Source of the DNA: an uncultured Burkholderiales bacterium
GTDB taxonomy: Bacteria > Pseudomonadota > Gammaproteobacteria > Burkholderiales > Burkholderiaceae_C
Assembly: GCA_945952065.1 (NCBI GenBank)
Contig: CAMFGY010000003.1
Span: 124,001-188,000, forward strand
Direction: 5' to 3'
DNA length: 64,000 nucleotides
Part shown: positions 50,787 through 60,580 of the stretch, piece by piece
How positions within the stretch are numbered: position 1 is the stretch's first letter
Layout: each line of letters starts with the position of its first letter
Position numbers and translations under genes: made by a program
Notes under the pieces: model-generated
What the model saw: the letters and a program-made list of their open reading frames with translations, nothing else
Databases searched by the model: none
What the model was told of the DNA's origin: nothing

Positions 50787-51545
50787 TTACTTCGGTGCCA
50801 GGCGAATCGCGCCGTCCAGGCGAATCACTTCACCATTGAGCATCTCGTTGGTGATGATTTGGTGCACCAGCTTGGCGTAGTCGGCCGGTGTGCCCAGGCG
50901 TGAAGGGAAGGGCACATTGGCGGCCAGTGCATCCTGCACTTCCTGTGGCATGCCAAACAACATGGGGGTGCCAAAGATGCCGGGGGCAATGGTCATATTG
51001 CGGATGCCATTGCGGGCCAAGTCGCGGGCAATGGGCAGGGTCATGCCCACCACCCCGCCTTTGGAGGCGGCATAGGCGGCTTGGCCGATTTGGCCGTCAT
51101 AGGCTGCCACCGAGGCGGTTGAAATCAACACGCCGCGCTCGCCCGTTGACTCCGGCTCGTTCTTGCACATGGCTTCCGCCGCCAGGCGAATCATGTTGAA
51201 GGAGCCGATCAAATTGACGGTAATGACTTTGTTGAAGGCAGCGAGCGCATGAGCGCCGTCTTTGCCCACGGTCTTGGCGGCGGGGGCAATGCCGGCGCAG
51301 TTCACCAAGCCGAACAGCTTGCCCAGACTCAAGGCTTTGGCCACGACGGCCTGCCCATCAGCCTCCTGGCTGACGTCGGCTTTGACGAAGGCGCCGCCCA
51401 GCTCTTGCGCCAGCGCTTCGCCGCGCTCAGCCTGCAGGTCGGCAATCACGACCTTGGCGCCATGGGCCGTCAACATCCGTGCCGTGCCTTCGCCAAGGCC
51501 CGAGGCGCCGCCGGTGACGATGAATACCTTGCCTGCGATTTCCAT
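50787..51545 (-). CDS. SDR-family 3-hydroxyacyl-CoA dehydrogenase-like protein
   Basis: 252 residues. NAD-binding TGGASGLG at 11-18, catalytic Ser145, Tyr158 and Lys162 (YAASKGG). The wording [24 protein letters not shown] and the overall length resemble the type II 3-hydroxyacyl-CoA dehydrogenase (HSD10) group used in beta-oxidation of branched or short acyl-CoA. A LiuR-like palindrome lies 33 bp upstream, in line with a role in branched-chain amino acid or acyl-CoA breakdown. AGAAGGA precedes the start. Confidence 0.85.
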   Translation of the reverse strand: MEIAGKVFIVTGGASGLGEGTARMLTAHGAKVVIADLQAERGEALAQELGGAFVKADVSQEADGQAVVAKALSLGKLFGLVNCAGIAPAAKTVGKDGAHALAAFNKVITVNLIGSFNMIRLAAEAMCKNEPESTGERGVLISTASVAAYDGQIGQAAYAASKGGVVGMTLPIARDLARNGIRNMTIAPGIFGTPMLFGMPQEVQDALAANVPFPSRLGTPADYAKLVHQIITNEMLNGEVIRLDGAIRLAPK

Positions 51546-51577
51546 GCGAGATCCTTCTGAAAAAGAATTGATTGACG

Positions 51578-51593
51578 TTGACGTAAACGTTAA
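51578..51593 (-). promoter_or_regulatory. LiuR-like operator
   Basis: TTGACGTAAACGTTAA, an imperfect palindrome, close to the binding sites described for the MerR-family regulator LiuR of leucine/isovalerate degradation. It overlaps the probable promoter of the SDR gene. The assignment is from memory of that motif and needs a motif scan. Confidence 0.5.
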
Positions 51594-51602
51594 TTGTCGG
51601 GC

Positions 51603-51631
51603 AAAAACAAAGCCGCGATCAAGCGGCTTTG
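51603..51631 (-). terminator. intrinsic terminator of adk
   Basis: In the minus direction: CAAAGCCGC-TTGATC-GCGGCTTTG followed by TTTTTG. It lies 43 bp after the adk stop. A second stem (TTTCGGC...GCCGAAA, 51635-51654) directly precedes it. Confidence 0.88.
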
Positions 51632-51673
51632 AGCTTTCGGCAGGACCGCCGAAAAGGCGATCTCAAGTCTTGA

Positions 51674-52381
<708 letters not shown>

Positions 52382-52551
52382 TCATCAGCGACTGGGCTCG
52401 CGGGCGAGCGCCAAGCTTGAGTCATCGGACAAGGCACGCGTCAAGCCTTGTCAACAGCGGGCGAGGATAGCATGCGCAGGCCTACGCAAGCCTGACGTGC
52501 CGCCACTTGGTACCCCTGTGTAACCCTAGGGTGGGCAGTCGATGGCTACGT

Positions 52552-53316
52552 TTAGGCAGCCGCGCGAATGTGGGCGCGCACGCGCTCCAGGTCTTCCGGG
52601 GTGTCGACGCCCGGCCCAGGTTTTTCATCGCTCAGGTGAACCGCAATACGTTCACCGTGCCAGAGCACCCGCAACTGTTCGAGTGACTCGATTTGTTCCA
52701 GTGGGCTGATCGCCAGTGACGGGAAGCGACGCAAAAAGCCCGCGTGATAGGCGTAGAGGCCCACATGCCGCAAGGCCGAGCCGGGCTGCGCACTCGCTTG
52801 CCCAGTTGCCGCCGAACCGTCGCGCCACCAGGGGATGGGCGCACGCGAGAAGTACAAGGCCAGCCCTTGGGCGTCGGTGACCAGCTTGACCACATTGGGG
52901 TTGGCGAAGTCTGCGGCATCGTCCAAAGCATGCGCCACGGTGCTCATCACGCATTGAGGCTTTGCGGCCAACAAGGCCGCGCAGGCATCAATCATGGTTG
53001 GGGCTATCAGCGGCTCGTCGCCCTGGACATTGACCACCATGTCTTGTCCGTCCAGCCCTAGCAATTCGCAGGCCTCGGCCAGGCGGTCGCTGCCCGAGAC
53101 ATGATCCACCCGGGTCTTGATGGCCAAGACGCCGTGTTGCTGGCAGGCTTGCAGCACCGCATCGGCGTCGGTCGCCACCACCACCTGGCGCGCTTTGGAG
53201 AGGGCCGCACGACGCGCAACCCGCACAATCATGGGCAGACCTTCAATGTCCGCCAGCGGCTTGTTGGGCAGGCGTGTCGAGGCGAGTCGGGCCGGGATGA
53301 TGACGCTGAAGCTCAT
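52552..53316 (-). CDS. kdsB: 3-deoxy-manno-octulosonate cytidylyltransferase
   Basis: 254 residues. Start motif [20 protein letters not shown], then [10 protein letters not shown] near 115 and [11 protein letters not shown] in the middle, the usual KdsB landmarks. It makes CMP-KDO for lipopolysaccharide. The start overlaps the stop of the Trm112-like gene by four bases, so translation is coupled in the lipid A/KDO cluster. Confidence 0.96.
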   Translation of the reverse strand: MSFSVIIPARLASTRLPNKPLADIEGLPMIVRVARRAALSKARQVVVATDADAVLQACQQHGVLAIKTRVDHVSGSDRLAEACELLGLDGQDMVVNVQGDEPLIAPTMIDACAALLAAKPQCVMSTVAHALDDAADFANPNVVKLVTDAQGLALYFSRAPIPWWRDGSAATGQASAQPGSALRHVGLYAYHAGFLRRFPSLAISPLEQIESLEQLRVLWHGERIAVHLSDEKPGPGVDTPEDLERVRAHIRAAA

Positions 53317-53591
53317 GCCGAGCTCGCAGGAGGGGCGTCGCTGCCTGTGTTTTCGGCTTGCTTCATGCTGGCGACCGCTGCCGCAACTTCTGCGGCCTTT
53401 TGGGCCTCGGCTTCGGCGGCAGCGTCATAGGCGCGCGCCTCGTTTTCCAGCATGACGGGAATGCCATCACGAATCGGGAAAGCCAGTCGATCGGCATGGC
53501 AGACCAGCTCGCGTTCAGCGCCGTGACGCAGCAGTTCCAGCGGGCCCTTGCAAAGCGGGCAGACCAGCATTTCCAGCAATCGGTTATCCAT
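53313..53591 (-). CDS. Trm112-family small protein (YcaR-like)
   Basis: 92 residues. The Trm112 core is residues 1-55: [16 protein letters not shown] with a CxxC pair, then [28 protein letters not shown] tail of ~35 residues rich in Ala and Glu is longer than in E. coli YcaR (60 residues). It overlaps both lpxK (eight bases) and kdsB (four bases). This lpxK-ycaR-kdsB order is conserved in proteobacteria. Bacterial function is uncertain. Confidence 0.9.
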   Translation of the reverse strand: MDNRLLEMLVCPLCKGPLELLRHGAERELVCHADRLAFPIRDGIPVMLENEARAYDAAAEAEAQKAAEVAAAVASMKQAENTGSDAPPASSA

Positions 53592-54663
53592 TGTTTGTAT
53601 CCTGCGGCAGGCCAGCCGGCAGCAGCTTCAGTGTTTGAAGCTGCGTCTCCAGGGCCTGCCAAAAAGCGAGTTCGGGTCGGAAGTCTAGCGTCACCACCCA
53701 GATCCGCGTGCTCGGGCAGCGCTGCGGGTGCAGTTTGACGGCGTCTTTTTCGGTCAGCAGTACATCGGGCGTGTCTGCGGGCCAGGGCAGCTCTTGGAAA
53801 TCGAAATGGTCGGCCAAGGGCAGGGGCTCAATGTCCAGCCCTTGTGCCTTGAGCATCGTGAAAAATCGCTGCGGCTGGGCCATGCCGGCTGCGGCCAAGA
53901 CCTTGCGACCTTGCAGGGACTGCAGGGTTGTCAAATCAGCCGCTTGCCCTTGCCACCAGGCTTGCAGACTGATGGCGCCTGCCAAGCTGCGATGGGCGAG
54001 GAAGCCGGGCAGCGGGGTGCTGGGCGCTGGGGCGTTGTACAAGACCAGCTCATGGGGCTGCAGCGCTAGAGCCGGGGGCTGACGCAAAGGCCCGGCCGGC
54101 AAAAGGCGGCCGTTGCCCAGGCCGCGCTCATCAAACAAGAGCACGGACAAGGCGCGCGGCAGCCGCAGATGCTGCAAGCCGTCATCACTGATCAGCAATC
54201 GCAGCTGCGGGTTTGCCGCCAACAAGGCTTGCGCCGCGGCCACGCGGTCGCTGCCCACGGCCACTGGCGCGCCGCTGCGCAAATGAATCAACAAGGGTTC
54301 ATCGCCCACTTGGGCCGCGCGGTGTTCCGCCGTGATGAGGCAAATGCCATCACCACTGCGCCCATAACCTCGAGAGACCACGCCCACCGGCACGCCGCGC
54401 GCTTTGAAGTGCGCCAGCAGGGCAAGAGTGGTGGGGGTCTTGCCTGCCCCGCCCACGATCCAATTGCCCACCACCAGCACGGGCACACGCAGCTGACCGC
54501 TGCGAACGAGGCCGTAGCGGTAGAGGCCGCTGCGCAAGCGCAGCAGGCCGCCATACAGTGCGGCCAGGGGTCGCAAGACTTGGGCCAAAAGGCTGTCGCT
54601 GTACCAGGCGCGCTGCAGCCGATCTGCAAAGCGGCTTGGCGCTTGGCCCTGCGCCTCGCTCAT
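53584..54663 (-). CDS. lpxK: tetraacyldisaccharide 4'-kinase
   Basis: 359 residues. N-terminal membrane-associated region, then the P-loop [15 protein letters not shown] at ~66-80. Further blocks are [19 protein letters not shown] and [12 protein letters not shown], all LpxK signatures. It phosphorylates the 4' position of the lipid A precursor at the inner membrane. It is 20 bp downstream of an exbD-type gene in the same run. Confidence 0.95.
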   Translation of the reverse strand: MSEAQGQAPSRFADRLQRAWYSDSLLAQVLRPLAALYGGLLRLRSGLYRYGLVRSGQLRVPVLVVGNWIVGGAGKTPTTLALLAHFKARGVPVGVVSRGYGRSGDGICLITAEHRAAQVGDEPLLIHLRSGAPVAVGSDRVAAAQALLAANPQLRLLISDDGLQHLRLPRALSVLLFDERGLGNGRLLPAGPLRQPPALALQPHELVLYNAPAPSTPLPGFLAHRSLAGAISLQAWWQGQAADLTTLQSLQGRKVLAAAGMAQPQRFFTMLKAQGLDIEPLPLADHFDFQELPWPADTPDVLLTEKDAVKLHPQRCPSTRIWVVTLDFRPELAFWQALETQLQTLKLLPAGLPQDTNNG

Positions 54664-54683
54664 GATTCGATCTCGCCTGCGGT

Positions 54684-55100
54684 TTATTGGGCGTTGCTTT
54701 GCGCCGCAAAGCTCAGCTTGGACAGCCCAGCGCGGCGTGCTGCATCCATCACATTGACCACCGATTGATGCGCAGCGGCTGCATCGGCCGACACGATCAC
54801 CACGGTGTCAGTCTGGCCGCCGGCTGCTTGCGTCAAGGCGGCGCTGAGCAGCTCAACGGCACGGCCTTCCACCGCTTGCCCGTTGACCCCATAGCGTCCA
54901 TCGGCCGCGACCGACACGATCAGCTCACGCGGACGGTCTTTGAGCTTCTCCGCGTCCGCCACAGGCAGGCTGATCTGCAGCTCTGTGAACTTGGAATAGG
55001 TGGTGGAGAGCATCAGAAAAATCAAAATCACCAACAAGACGTCGATGAAGGGAATGAGGTTGATTTCCGGCTCTTCGCTGCGGCGTTGCCTGAATTTCAT
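54684..55100 (-). CDS. exbD: ExbD/TolR-family protein
   Basis: 138 residues from ATG 55100. Membrane helix with the essential Asp: EINLIPFIDVLLVILIFLML. The periplasmic domain ends in DAARRAGLSKLSFAAQ. With the upstream exbB it is the second ExbBD set in the window and has no tonB nearby. In betaproteobacteria this pair heads the lpxK-kdsB-adk cluster. Confidence 0.93.
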   Translation of the reverse strand: MKFRQRRSEEPEINLIPFIDVLLVILIFLMLSTTYSKFTELQISLPVADAEKLKDRPRELIVSVAADGRYGVNGQAVEGRAVELLSAALTQAAGGQTDTVVIVSADAAAAHQSVVNVMDAARRAGLSKLSFAAQSNAQ

Positions 55101-55122
55101 GGCGTCTTGAAACCTTGCCGAA

Positions 55123-55746
55123 TCAGCTGGTGAAGCGTTGCAAATGGCTGAGCATGCGGTCGCTGGACTGCTCCAACTCCAGCACATACTCTTCCACCCG
55201 CCCACGGAAGTAGCGGTAGAACATCAGCGAGGGAATGGCCACCATCAGGCCGAAGGCGGTGTTGTAGAGCGCAATTGAAATCCCGTGCGCCAGTTGCGCT
55301 GGATTGCCCCCGCCCGGGGCTTGGCTGCCGAAGATCTCGATCATGCCGACCACGGTGCCCAGCAGCCCCAGCAAGGGCGCCGCCGTGGCAATGGTGCCCA
55401 AGGTGTTCAGATAGCGTTCCAGCTGATGGATGGCCCGGCGCCCCGCCAATTCGAAAACCTGTTGCAGTTTGGCTGCCGGCATGCGGGGTTCGGCGGTGAC
55501 GGCGCGCAAGCCTGCCGCCAACACCTGCCCCAGCAAGGAATGCTCGGCCAGTCGGTTCACGACATCGGGCGTGGGTAAGTTCTGGCTGCTGATGCCGAGC
55601 ACCTCGTCCAGCAGACGGCGTGGCGCGACGCGGCTGGTGCGCAGGCTTGAGAACCTTTCGATGATCAAGGTGAGGGCAATGACAGAGCAAATCAGCAAGG
55701 GCCAAATCGGCCAACCGGCGGCTTGTATGATCGAAAACAAGGACAA
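55123..55746 (-). CDS. exbB: MotA/TolQ/ExbB proton channel protein
   Basis: 207 residues without a long signal extension, unlike the exbB at 47578. Helices: PIWPLLICSVIALTLII, LGTIATAAPLLGLLGTVVGMIEIFG and HGISIALYNTAFGLMVAIPSLMFYRYF. It is 22 bp before exbD and first in the cluster. Whether it powers TonB or a TolQR-like process cannot be told from sequence. Confidence 0.93.
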   Translation of the reverse strand: MSLFSIIQAAGWPIWPLLICSVIALTLIIERFSSLRTSRVAPRRLLDEVLGISSQNLPTPDVVNRLAEHSLLGQVLAAGLRAVTAEPRMPAAKLQQVFELAGRRAIHQLERYLNTLGTIATAAPLLGLLGTVVGMIEIFGSQAPGGGNPAQLAHGISIALYNTAFGLMVAIPSLMFYRYFRGRVEEYVLELEQSSDRMLSHLQRFTS

Positions 55747-56161
55747 CCCCTGGTGAAAGAAAAGTGACGATCCGGCCCCTGTTTGGGCCTGCGCTGACGC
55801 CCTGGGTGGGCCTCGCGGGATTTGAACTGCGGGCGATTATGGCCTGAACTGGCATGGCGTCCAGGCTCTTGCGTATGGGTTCTCTCTTGAGGGTTTTGCA
55901 AGCGCGATTCTGGGCGAGCCAAGGCGCGGCCAACAATCCACTTTCGCTGTGGATAACTTTGTGGGCAAGCGCTCTTGGCAGTCGCTTAGGGCCAGAAAAA
56001 TCAAGGCTTTGGACACATTGCCTCATTCTTGGGCAGGAAAAATAACTTGAAAAACAAGCGTTTATATGCGTGTGACAGTGCTGTGACGCAGCGGGTGGCC
56101 GTTTGGGCCGCTCTGGCTGGGCTTGTGGACTTCCAGACCCGCGTCTTTATTGGGCTGGCGC
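55747..56161. other. divergent intergenic region with a DnaA-box-like nonamer
   Basis: 415 bp between exbB (-) and xseA (+). TGTGGATAA (55948-55956), the complement of the consensus DnaA box TTATCCACA, lies within an imperfect hairpin ATCCAC-TTTCGCT-GTGGAT (55936-55954). A single box may be chance. No gene is convincing, and promoters for both neighbours should lie here. Confidence 0.4.
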
Positions 56162-57508
56162 ATGAATGAGCCCTTGCAAGCCGCGCCACAGCGTCGTGTC
56201 TGGGGTGTCGCGGCGCTTTTGTTGGCGGTCAGCGACAGCCTGTCGGCGCGCTTTTCGGTATGCGTCGTCGGCGGGGAGTTGTCGGGCTTCACCCGTGCCG
56301 CCAGTGGGCATTGCTACTTCAGTTTGAAAGATGCCGAGGGACAGTCGGCCATGTTGCGCTGCGCGATGTTTCGTCGCGCGGCCAGCTTGCTGGACTTTGC
56401 GCCCGCCGATGGCGCTTTGGTTGAACTGCGTGGCCGCTTGACGCTGTATGAGCCGCGCGGCGAGTTGCAGTTTGTGGTCGAAGCCATGCGCCGAGCGGGC
56501 GCGGGCGCCCTGTATGAGCAGTTTTTGCGACTGAGAGCCAAGTTGGAGGCTGCGGGTTTGTTTGACCCCGCCTCCAAGCGGCCCTTGCCGGCCTTCCCCC
56601 GTCGTTTGGGCGTCATCACCTCGACCGCGGGCGCCGCCTTGCACGATGTGTTGACCGCCTTGGCGCGCCGTGCGCCCCATGTGGAAGTGTTCATCTATCC
56701 GAGCGCGGTGCAAGGCGAACAGGCGCCATCGGCCTTGGTGGCGGCCTTGCGCGTGGCCAACGCCCGGGCCGAGGTGGATGCGCTGCTCTTGGTGCGCGGC
56801 GGCGGCTCCCTGGAGGATTTGTGGGCTTTCAATGACGAGCGGGTGGTGCGGGCGGTGGCGGAATCCCGGCTGCCGGTGATTTGCGGCGTTGGGCATGAAA
56901 CCGATGTCACCTTGTGCGATCTTGCGGCCGATTTGCGCGCCCCCACGCCGACGGCTGCGGCCGAGTTGGCCGCCCCTTCTCGGCAGGCCAATTTGGATGC
57001 GCTGTCGGCCTTGTCCGCAGCCTTGACGCGCAGGTTGGAGCAGCGCCTTGATACAGCCGCGCAGCGCTTGGACCGTCTGGGCCTACGCTTGGCGCGGCCC
57101 ACCGAAATCCTCACGCGGCAGCGTCGCCAACTGGCTTTGTTGGCGCAGCGTTGGACGCAAGCCTTGCCCAAGATGCAGGCGATGCAAACGCAGCGATTGA
57201 ACAACCTGGCTTTGCGGGGGCGCCGTGCTGCGCCGGTCGCTTTGGGTGCGCAGGGGCTGCGTCTGCAGGCTTTGGAAGCGCGCTTGTCGGCGCTGGACCC
57301 GCAGCGGGTTTTGGCGCGCGGCTATGCCTGGCTTGACGATGGGCAGGGGCGCGCTTTGACTTCGGTGGCGCAGCTCAGTGCGGGACAGTCCGTGCATGCG
57401 GTTTTGGCTGATGGTGAGGCTCAGATGCAAGTGCTGGCCACCACCGGCCTGAAGCCAAGCCCGACCAAGAGTAAGGGCACGCGCACAAGGCCCTCCGCAA
57501 AGACCTAG
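56162..57508 (+). CDS. xseA: exodeoxyribonuclease VII large subunit
   Basis: 448 residues from ATG 56162; the frame is open upstream without family-like sequence. An N-terminal OB-fold ([30 protein letters not shown]) binds ssDNA. The nuclease core has [27 protein letters not shown] and [32 protein letters not shown] helical region and C-terminal segment ([14 protein letters not shown]) follow. With XseB, which is not in this window, it degrades ssDNA. No clear Shine-Dalgarno sequence is seen before the ATG. Confidence 0.95.
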   Translation: MNEPLQAAPQRRVWGVAALLLAVSDSLSARFSVCVVGGELSGFTRAASGHCYFSLKDAEGQSAMLRCAMFRRAASLLDFAPADGALVELRGRLTLYEPRGELQFVVEAMRRAGAGALYEQFLRLRAKLEAAGLFDPASKRPLPAFPRRLGVITSTAGAALHDVLTALARRAPHVEVFIYPSAVQGEQAPSALVAALRVANARAEVDALLLVRGGGSLEDLWAFNDERVVRAVAESRLPVICGVGHETDVTLCDLAADLRAPTPTAAAELAAPSRQANLDALSALSAALTRRLEQRLDTAAQRLDRLGLRLARPTEILTRQRRQLALLAQRWTQALPKMQAMQTQRLNNLALRGRRAAPVALGAQGLRLQALEARLSALDPQRVLARGYAWLDDGQGRALTSVAQLSAGQSVHAVLADGEAQMQVLATTGLKPSPTKSKGTRTRPSAKT

Positions 57509-57566
57509 AATCGCGCCCGATCCGCAGCGCATGCGCCTACACTTTTTTACGCACCGAGGAGTTGAT

Positions 57567-58148
57567 ATGGAACATACCCTTCCCGCCTTGCCCTATGCCA
57601 AGGACGCCCTGGCCCCACACTACAGCGCTGAAACGCTGGAGTTCCACCACGGCAAGCACCACAACGCCTATGTGGTGAACCTGAACAATCTGCAAAAGGG
57701 CACCGAGTTTGAAGCGATGTCCTTGGAAGACATCGTCAAGAAGTCCAGCGGCCCGATCTACAACAACGCCGCTCAGATCTGGAACCACACCTTCTTCTGG
57801 AACTGCATGAAGCCCAACGGTGGTGGTGCACCGACTGGCGCCCTGGCCGATGCGATCAATGCCAAGTGGGGTAGCCTGGACGCCTTCAAGGAAGCCTTCA
57901 CCAAGAGCGCTGTGGGTAACTTCGGCTCGGGCTGGACTTGGTTGGTGAAGAAGGCTGACGGCAGCCTGGATATCGTCAACACCGGCGCGGCCGGCACGCC
58001 CTTGACCACCGCTGACAAGGCCTTGTTGACCATTGACGTGTGGGAGCATGCCTACTACATCGACTACCGCAACCTGCGCCCCAAGTTTGTCGAAGTGTTC
58101 TTGAACCATCTGGTTAACTGGGACTTCGCTCAGGCCAACTTCGCCTGA
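57567..58148 (+). CDS. sodB: superoxide dismutase (Fe type)
   Basis: 193 residues from ATG 57567 (GAGGAG upstream). Metal ligands: the His in [13 protein letters not shown], the His in IWNHTFFWN, and the Asp and His in [13 protein letters not shown]. Family fingerprints [15 protein letters not shown] and NFGSGWTW favour the iron enzyme. It removes superoxide in the cytoplasm. TAGAAT at 57506-57511 could be the -10 element. A strong terminator follows. Confidence 0.95.
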   Translation: MEHTLPALPYAKDALAPHYSAETLEFHHGKHHNAYVVNLNNLQKGTEFEAMSLEDIVKKSSGPIYNNAAQIWNHTFFWNCMKPNGGGAPTGALADAINAKWGSLDAFKEAFTKSAVGNFGSGWTWLVKKADGSLDIVNTGAAGTPLTTADKALLTIDVWEHAYYIDYRNLRPKFVEVFLNHLVNWDFAQANFA

Positions 58149-58166
58149 GCGCTTCCGCGCTGATGC

Positions 58167-58193
58167 AAGGCCGGTCCAGGACCGGCCTTTTTT
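58167..58193 (+). terminator. intrinsic terminator of sodB
   Basis: AAGGCCGG-TCCAGGA-CCGGCCTT followed by a T-run. It lies 18 bp after the sodB stop. Confidence 0.92.
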
Positions 58194-58230
58194 CGTCTTG
58201 AAGCCTTGGAAGAAGCGCAATAGGTGATCG

Positions 58231-58932
58231 ATGCGGGTACTGCTGATTGAAGATGACGCTGCGCTCAGTTTGGGCATTACGCGTGCTTTGCTGCGTGAAG
58301 GCTGGCAGGTGGACAGCCTGGCCGATGGTCGTCAGGCTTTGGCGCCCGGGTTGATCGATCAATTCGAGTTGGCTGTGCTCGACCTCGGTTTGCCTGGTGC
58401 GGATGGCATGACGGTATTGCGAGCTTGGCGCGCTGCCGGTGCCAAGCTGCCGGTCTTGCTCTTGACGGCGCGGGATGAGTTGTCGGATCGCGTGGCCGGC
58501 TTGAACGCCGGTGCCGACGACTATCTGGTTAAGCCCTTTGATTTGCCGGAATTGATTGCACGATTGCGCGCCTTGAAGCGTCGCGCTGAGGGGCGAGTCA
58601 GCGAGGTTTTGCGGGTCGGCGAATTGAGCTTGGACCTGTCGCATCGCGAACTCAGCTACAAGACCGATCCGGTCTATCTGAGTCCACGCGAGTTTGCTTT
58701 GACCGAGATCTTGATGCAAAGAGTGGGGCGCGTGGTCAGCAAGGACGCCATCGTTGCTCGCCTGTCGAGTTGGGAGTCCGACTTCAGCGAGAACTCGGTG
58801 GAGGTGTATGTGCACCGTTTGCGCAAGCGCTTTGCCGAGTTGGGCGTGGTGATCCGTACCGTACGGGGCTTCGGTTATGTGATGGAATGCGCTGGCCCGC
58901 AGGCCTCAGATGCTGCTGAACTGCATGACTGA
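58231..58932 (+). CDS. OmpR/PhoB-family response regulator (QseB/TctD-like)
   Basis: 233 residues. Receiver: IEDDAAL, phospho-acceptor Asp51 in VLDLGLPGADG, and the Lys in DDYLVKPFDLPEL. Winged helix: YLSPREFALTEILMQRVGRVVSKDAI, with wing IRTVRGFGYVME. The closest groups are QseB, PmrA and TctD. It overlaps the kinase gene by eight bases, so the two form a pair. Its targets are unknown. Confidence 0.9.
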   Translation: MRVLLIEDDAALSLGITRALLREGWQVDSLADGRQALAPGLIDQFELAVLDLGLPGADGMTVLRAWRAAGAKLPVLLLTARDELSDRVAGLNAGADDYLVKPFDLPELIARLRALKRRAEGRVSEVLRVGELSLDLSHRELSYKTDPVYLSPREFALTEILMQRVGRVVSKDAIVARLSSWESDFSENSVEVYVHRLRKRFAELGVVIRTVRGFGYVMECAGPQASDAAELHD

Positions 58933-60439
58933 AACCGACCAGACCGCGGCGTCGCCGGGGGCGGCCATGAGCTTGCGCCGGCAATTGTTGGCGCCCTTGG
59001 CTTGGATTTGGGTGCTGGGCTTGTTGAGTGCCGCAACCGGGGCCTATTGGCTGGCCATGGCCAGCGCCAATGCGGCTTTTGATCGAGGGCTGCAGGACGA
59101 AACCGCAGCCCTGGCTGCCCGTGTGGTTTGGACCGACCGTGGTCCCTTGCTGGATGTGAGTCGCCAAGCCATGGAAACCATGGGATGGGATGCCGAAGGT
59201 CGCAATAGTTTTGCGCTGTTGGACGAAACGGGGCGGGTCTTGGCTGGTGACCCCACGGTGCCACGCCCCGCCGAGCGACACCTCAGCTTTTCGCGCCCGG
59301 TGTTGTTTGATGCTGAGTTTCATGGCGAGAAAGTGCGTGGGGCCCAGTTTTCCTTGACTTCACCGATGCTGGACCGGTCGGTGTCGGTCATCACCATGGA
59401 GAGTCGGCAAAAGCGTTCGCGGCTGGTGCGTGATGTCTTGCTGGCCATGGTATTGCCGACGCTGGCCATCGCACTTTTGACCGTGGGCTTGCTGGCATGG
59501 GGCATTCGTCGTGGCCTGGCCCCCTTGCGGCAGGTGGCGCGTGAGGTCGAGCGCCGCGCGCCGAATGATTTGCGCTCTTTGCCCATGCAAGGGGTACCGG
59601 CTGAAGTACGGCCCTTGATCGAACGCATCAACAGCTTGTTGGCCGATGTGCAGGCATCCCTGCAATTGCAGCGTCGCTTTGTTGCCGACGCCGCACACCA
59701 ATTGCGCACCCCGGTCGCCGGTCTGCGCGTTTTGACCCAGGAATTGGATCTGGAGTTGCGCCATTCGCCTGCCGCGGCGGGCCAGGATTCGTCGGCGGCC
59801 AGTTGGCAACCTTTGATGAAGGCCTTGCTGCGATCCAGTGAAAGCCTGTCGCGCTTGATCTCGCAATTGCTGAGCCTGGTGCGCTCGCAAGGCGCTCAGG
59901 CTTTGAATTCGCAGCAAGTGCCTGTGGATATTCGGGCCATATTGCGCGAGGCTGCCGAGCCCATCGCTGTGCGCGCTGCCCGCTTGGGGCGGAGTTTCTA
60001 TTTGGAGATGCCCGATGTCCCTGCGCTGGCGCGGGTGGACGGGCTCTGGTTGGGGGAAGCGCTGGCCAATGTCCTGGACAACGCCTTGCGCTATGGCGGG
60101 GCCGTCATTCGGGTGCGCGTTCAGCCCCTGGCGCAGGGCACGCAGATCGATATTGAGGATGATGGCCCCGGTGTGGCGAGTGAAGACTTGCCGCGCTTGG
60201 TGGAGCCCTTTTGGCGGGGTGAGCGCGCAGACGTCCGGGCCGATGCGCGCCGCGACGGCAATCCCGAAACACGAGCCTCGGCCCCTGGCCAAGGCGCCGC
60301 AGTGGGCGAAGGGGAGGGGGGCACCGGATTGGGCTTGGCGATCGCCTATGAGGTGATTCAGCGCCTTGGGGGTCAATGGACAGCGCAAACACGCCCGGAG
60401 TTTGCCGGTTTGCGGATTCGTTGGATCCTGCCTCACTGA
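58925..60439 (+). CDS. sensor histidine kinase (QseC/TctE-like)
   Basis: 504 residues from ATG 58925; an ATG at 58910 in the same frame adds five residues. TM1 (LAPLAWIWVLGLLSAATGAYWLA), a periplasmic 2CSK-type sensor (~55-160), TM2 (VLLAMVLPTLAIALLTVGLLAWG), HAMP, then the H-box FVADAAHQLRTPVAGLR. The ATPase has NVLDNALRYGG and GTGLGLAIAYEV. An Ala/Gly-rich insert (~45 residues) separates the F and G boxes. The ligand is unknown; TctE relatives sense tricarboxylates and QseC relatives sense catechols. Confidence 0.9.
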   Translation: MTETDQTAASPGAAMSLRRQLLAPLAWIWVLGLLSAATGAYWLAMASANAAFDRGLQDETAALAARVVWTDRGPLLDVSRQAMETMGWDAEGRNSFALLDETGRVLAGDPTVPRPAERHLSFSRPVLFDAEFHGEKVRGAQFSLTSPMLDRSVSVITMESRQKRSRLVRDVLLAMVLPTLAIALLTVGLLAWGIRRGLAPLRQVAREVERRAPNDLRSLPMQGVPAEVRPLIERINSLLADVQASLQLQRRFVADAAHQLRTPVAGLRVLTQELDLELRHSPAAAGQDSSAASWQPLMKALLRSSESLSRLISQLLSLVRSQGAQALNSQQVPVDIRAILREAAEPIAVRAARLGRSFYLEMPDVPALARVDGLWLGEALANVLDNALRYGGAVIRVRVQPLAQGTQIDIEDDGPGVASEDLPRLVEPFWRGERADVRADARRDGNPETRASAPGQGAAVGEGEGGTGLGLAIAYEVIQRLGGQWTAQTRPEFAGLRIRWILPH

Positions 60440-60517
60440 GCCCTTGGACTTGCGGCGTGGCGGCCGTGCCCTTGAATTTGAGGCGCTTGCGCAAAGAATT
60501 GAGGCCCGACATGGGTC

Positions 60518-60566
60518 TTGATCTATATCATTCCGGACTGTGCCGAGTTCGCCTAGATTACGCTGC
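60518..60566 (+). promoter_or_regulatory. FNR/Anr-activated promoter of the cco cluster
   Basis: TTGAT-CTAT-ATCAT (60518-60531) matches nine of ten conserved positions of the FNR box. TAGATT (60554-60559) is a good -10 element. A start near 60566 puts the box centre at about -41.5, the class II activation geometry. The ATG of ccoI is at 60581. This predicts induction at low oxygen. Confidence 0.8.
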
Positions 60567-60580
60567 CGCCCCCTTGCAAG

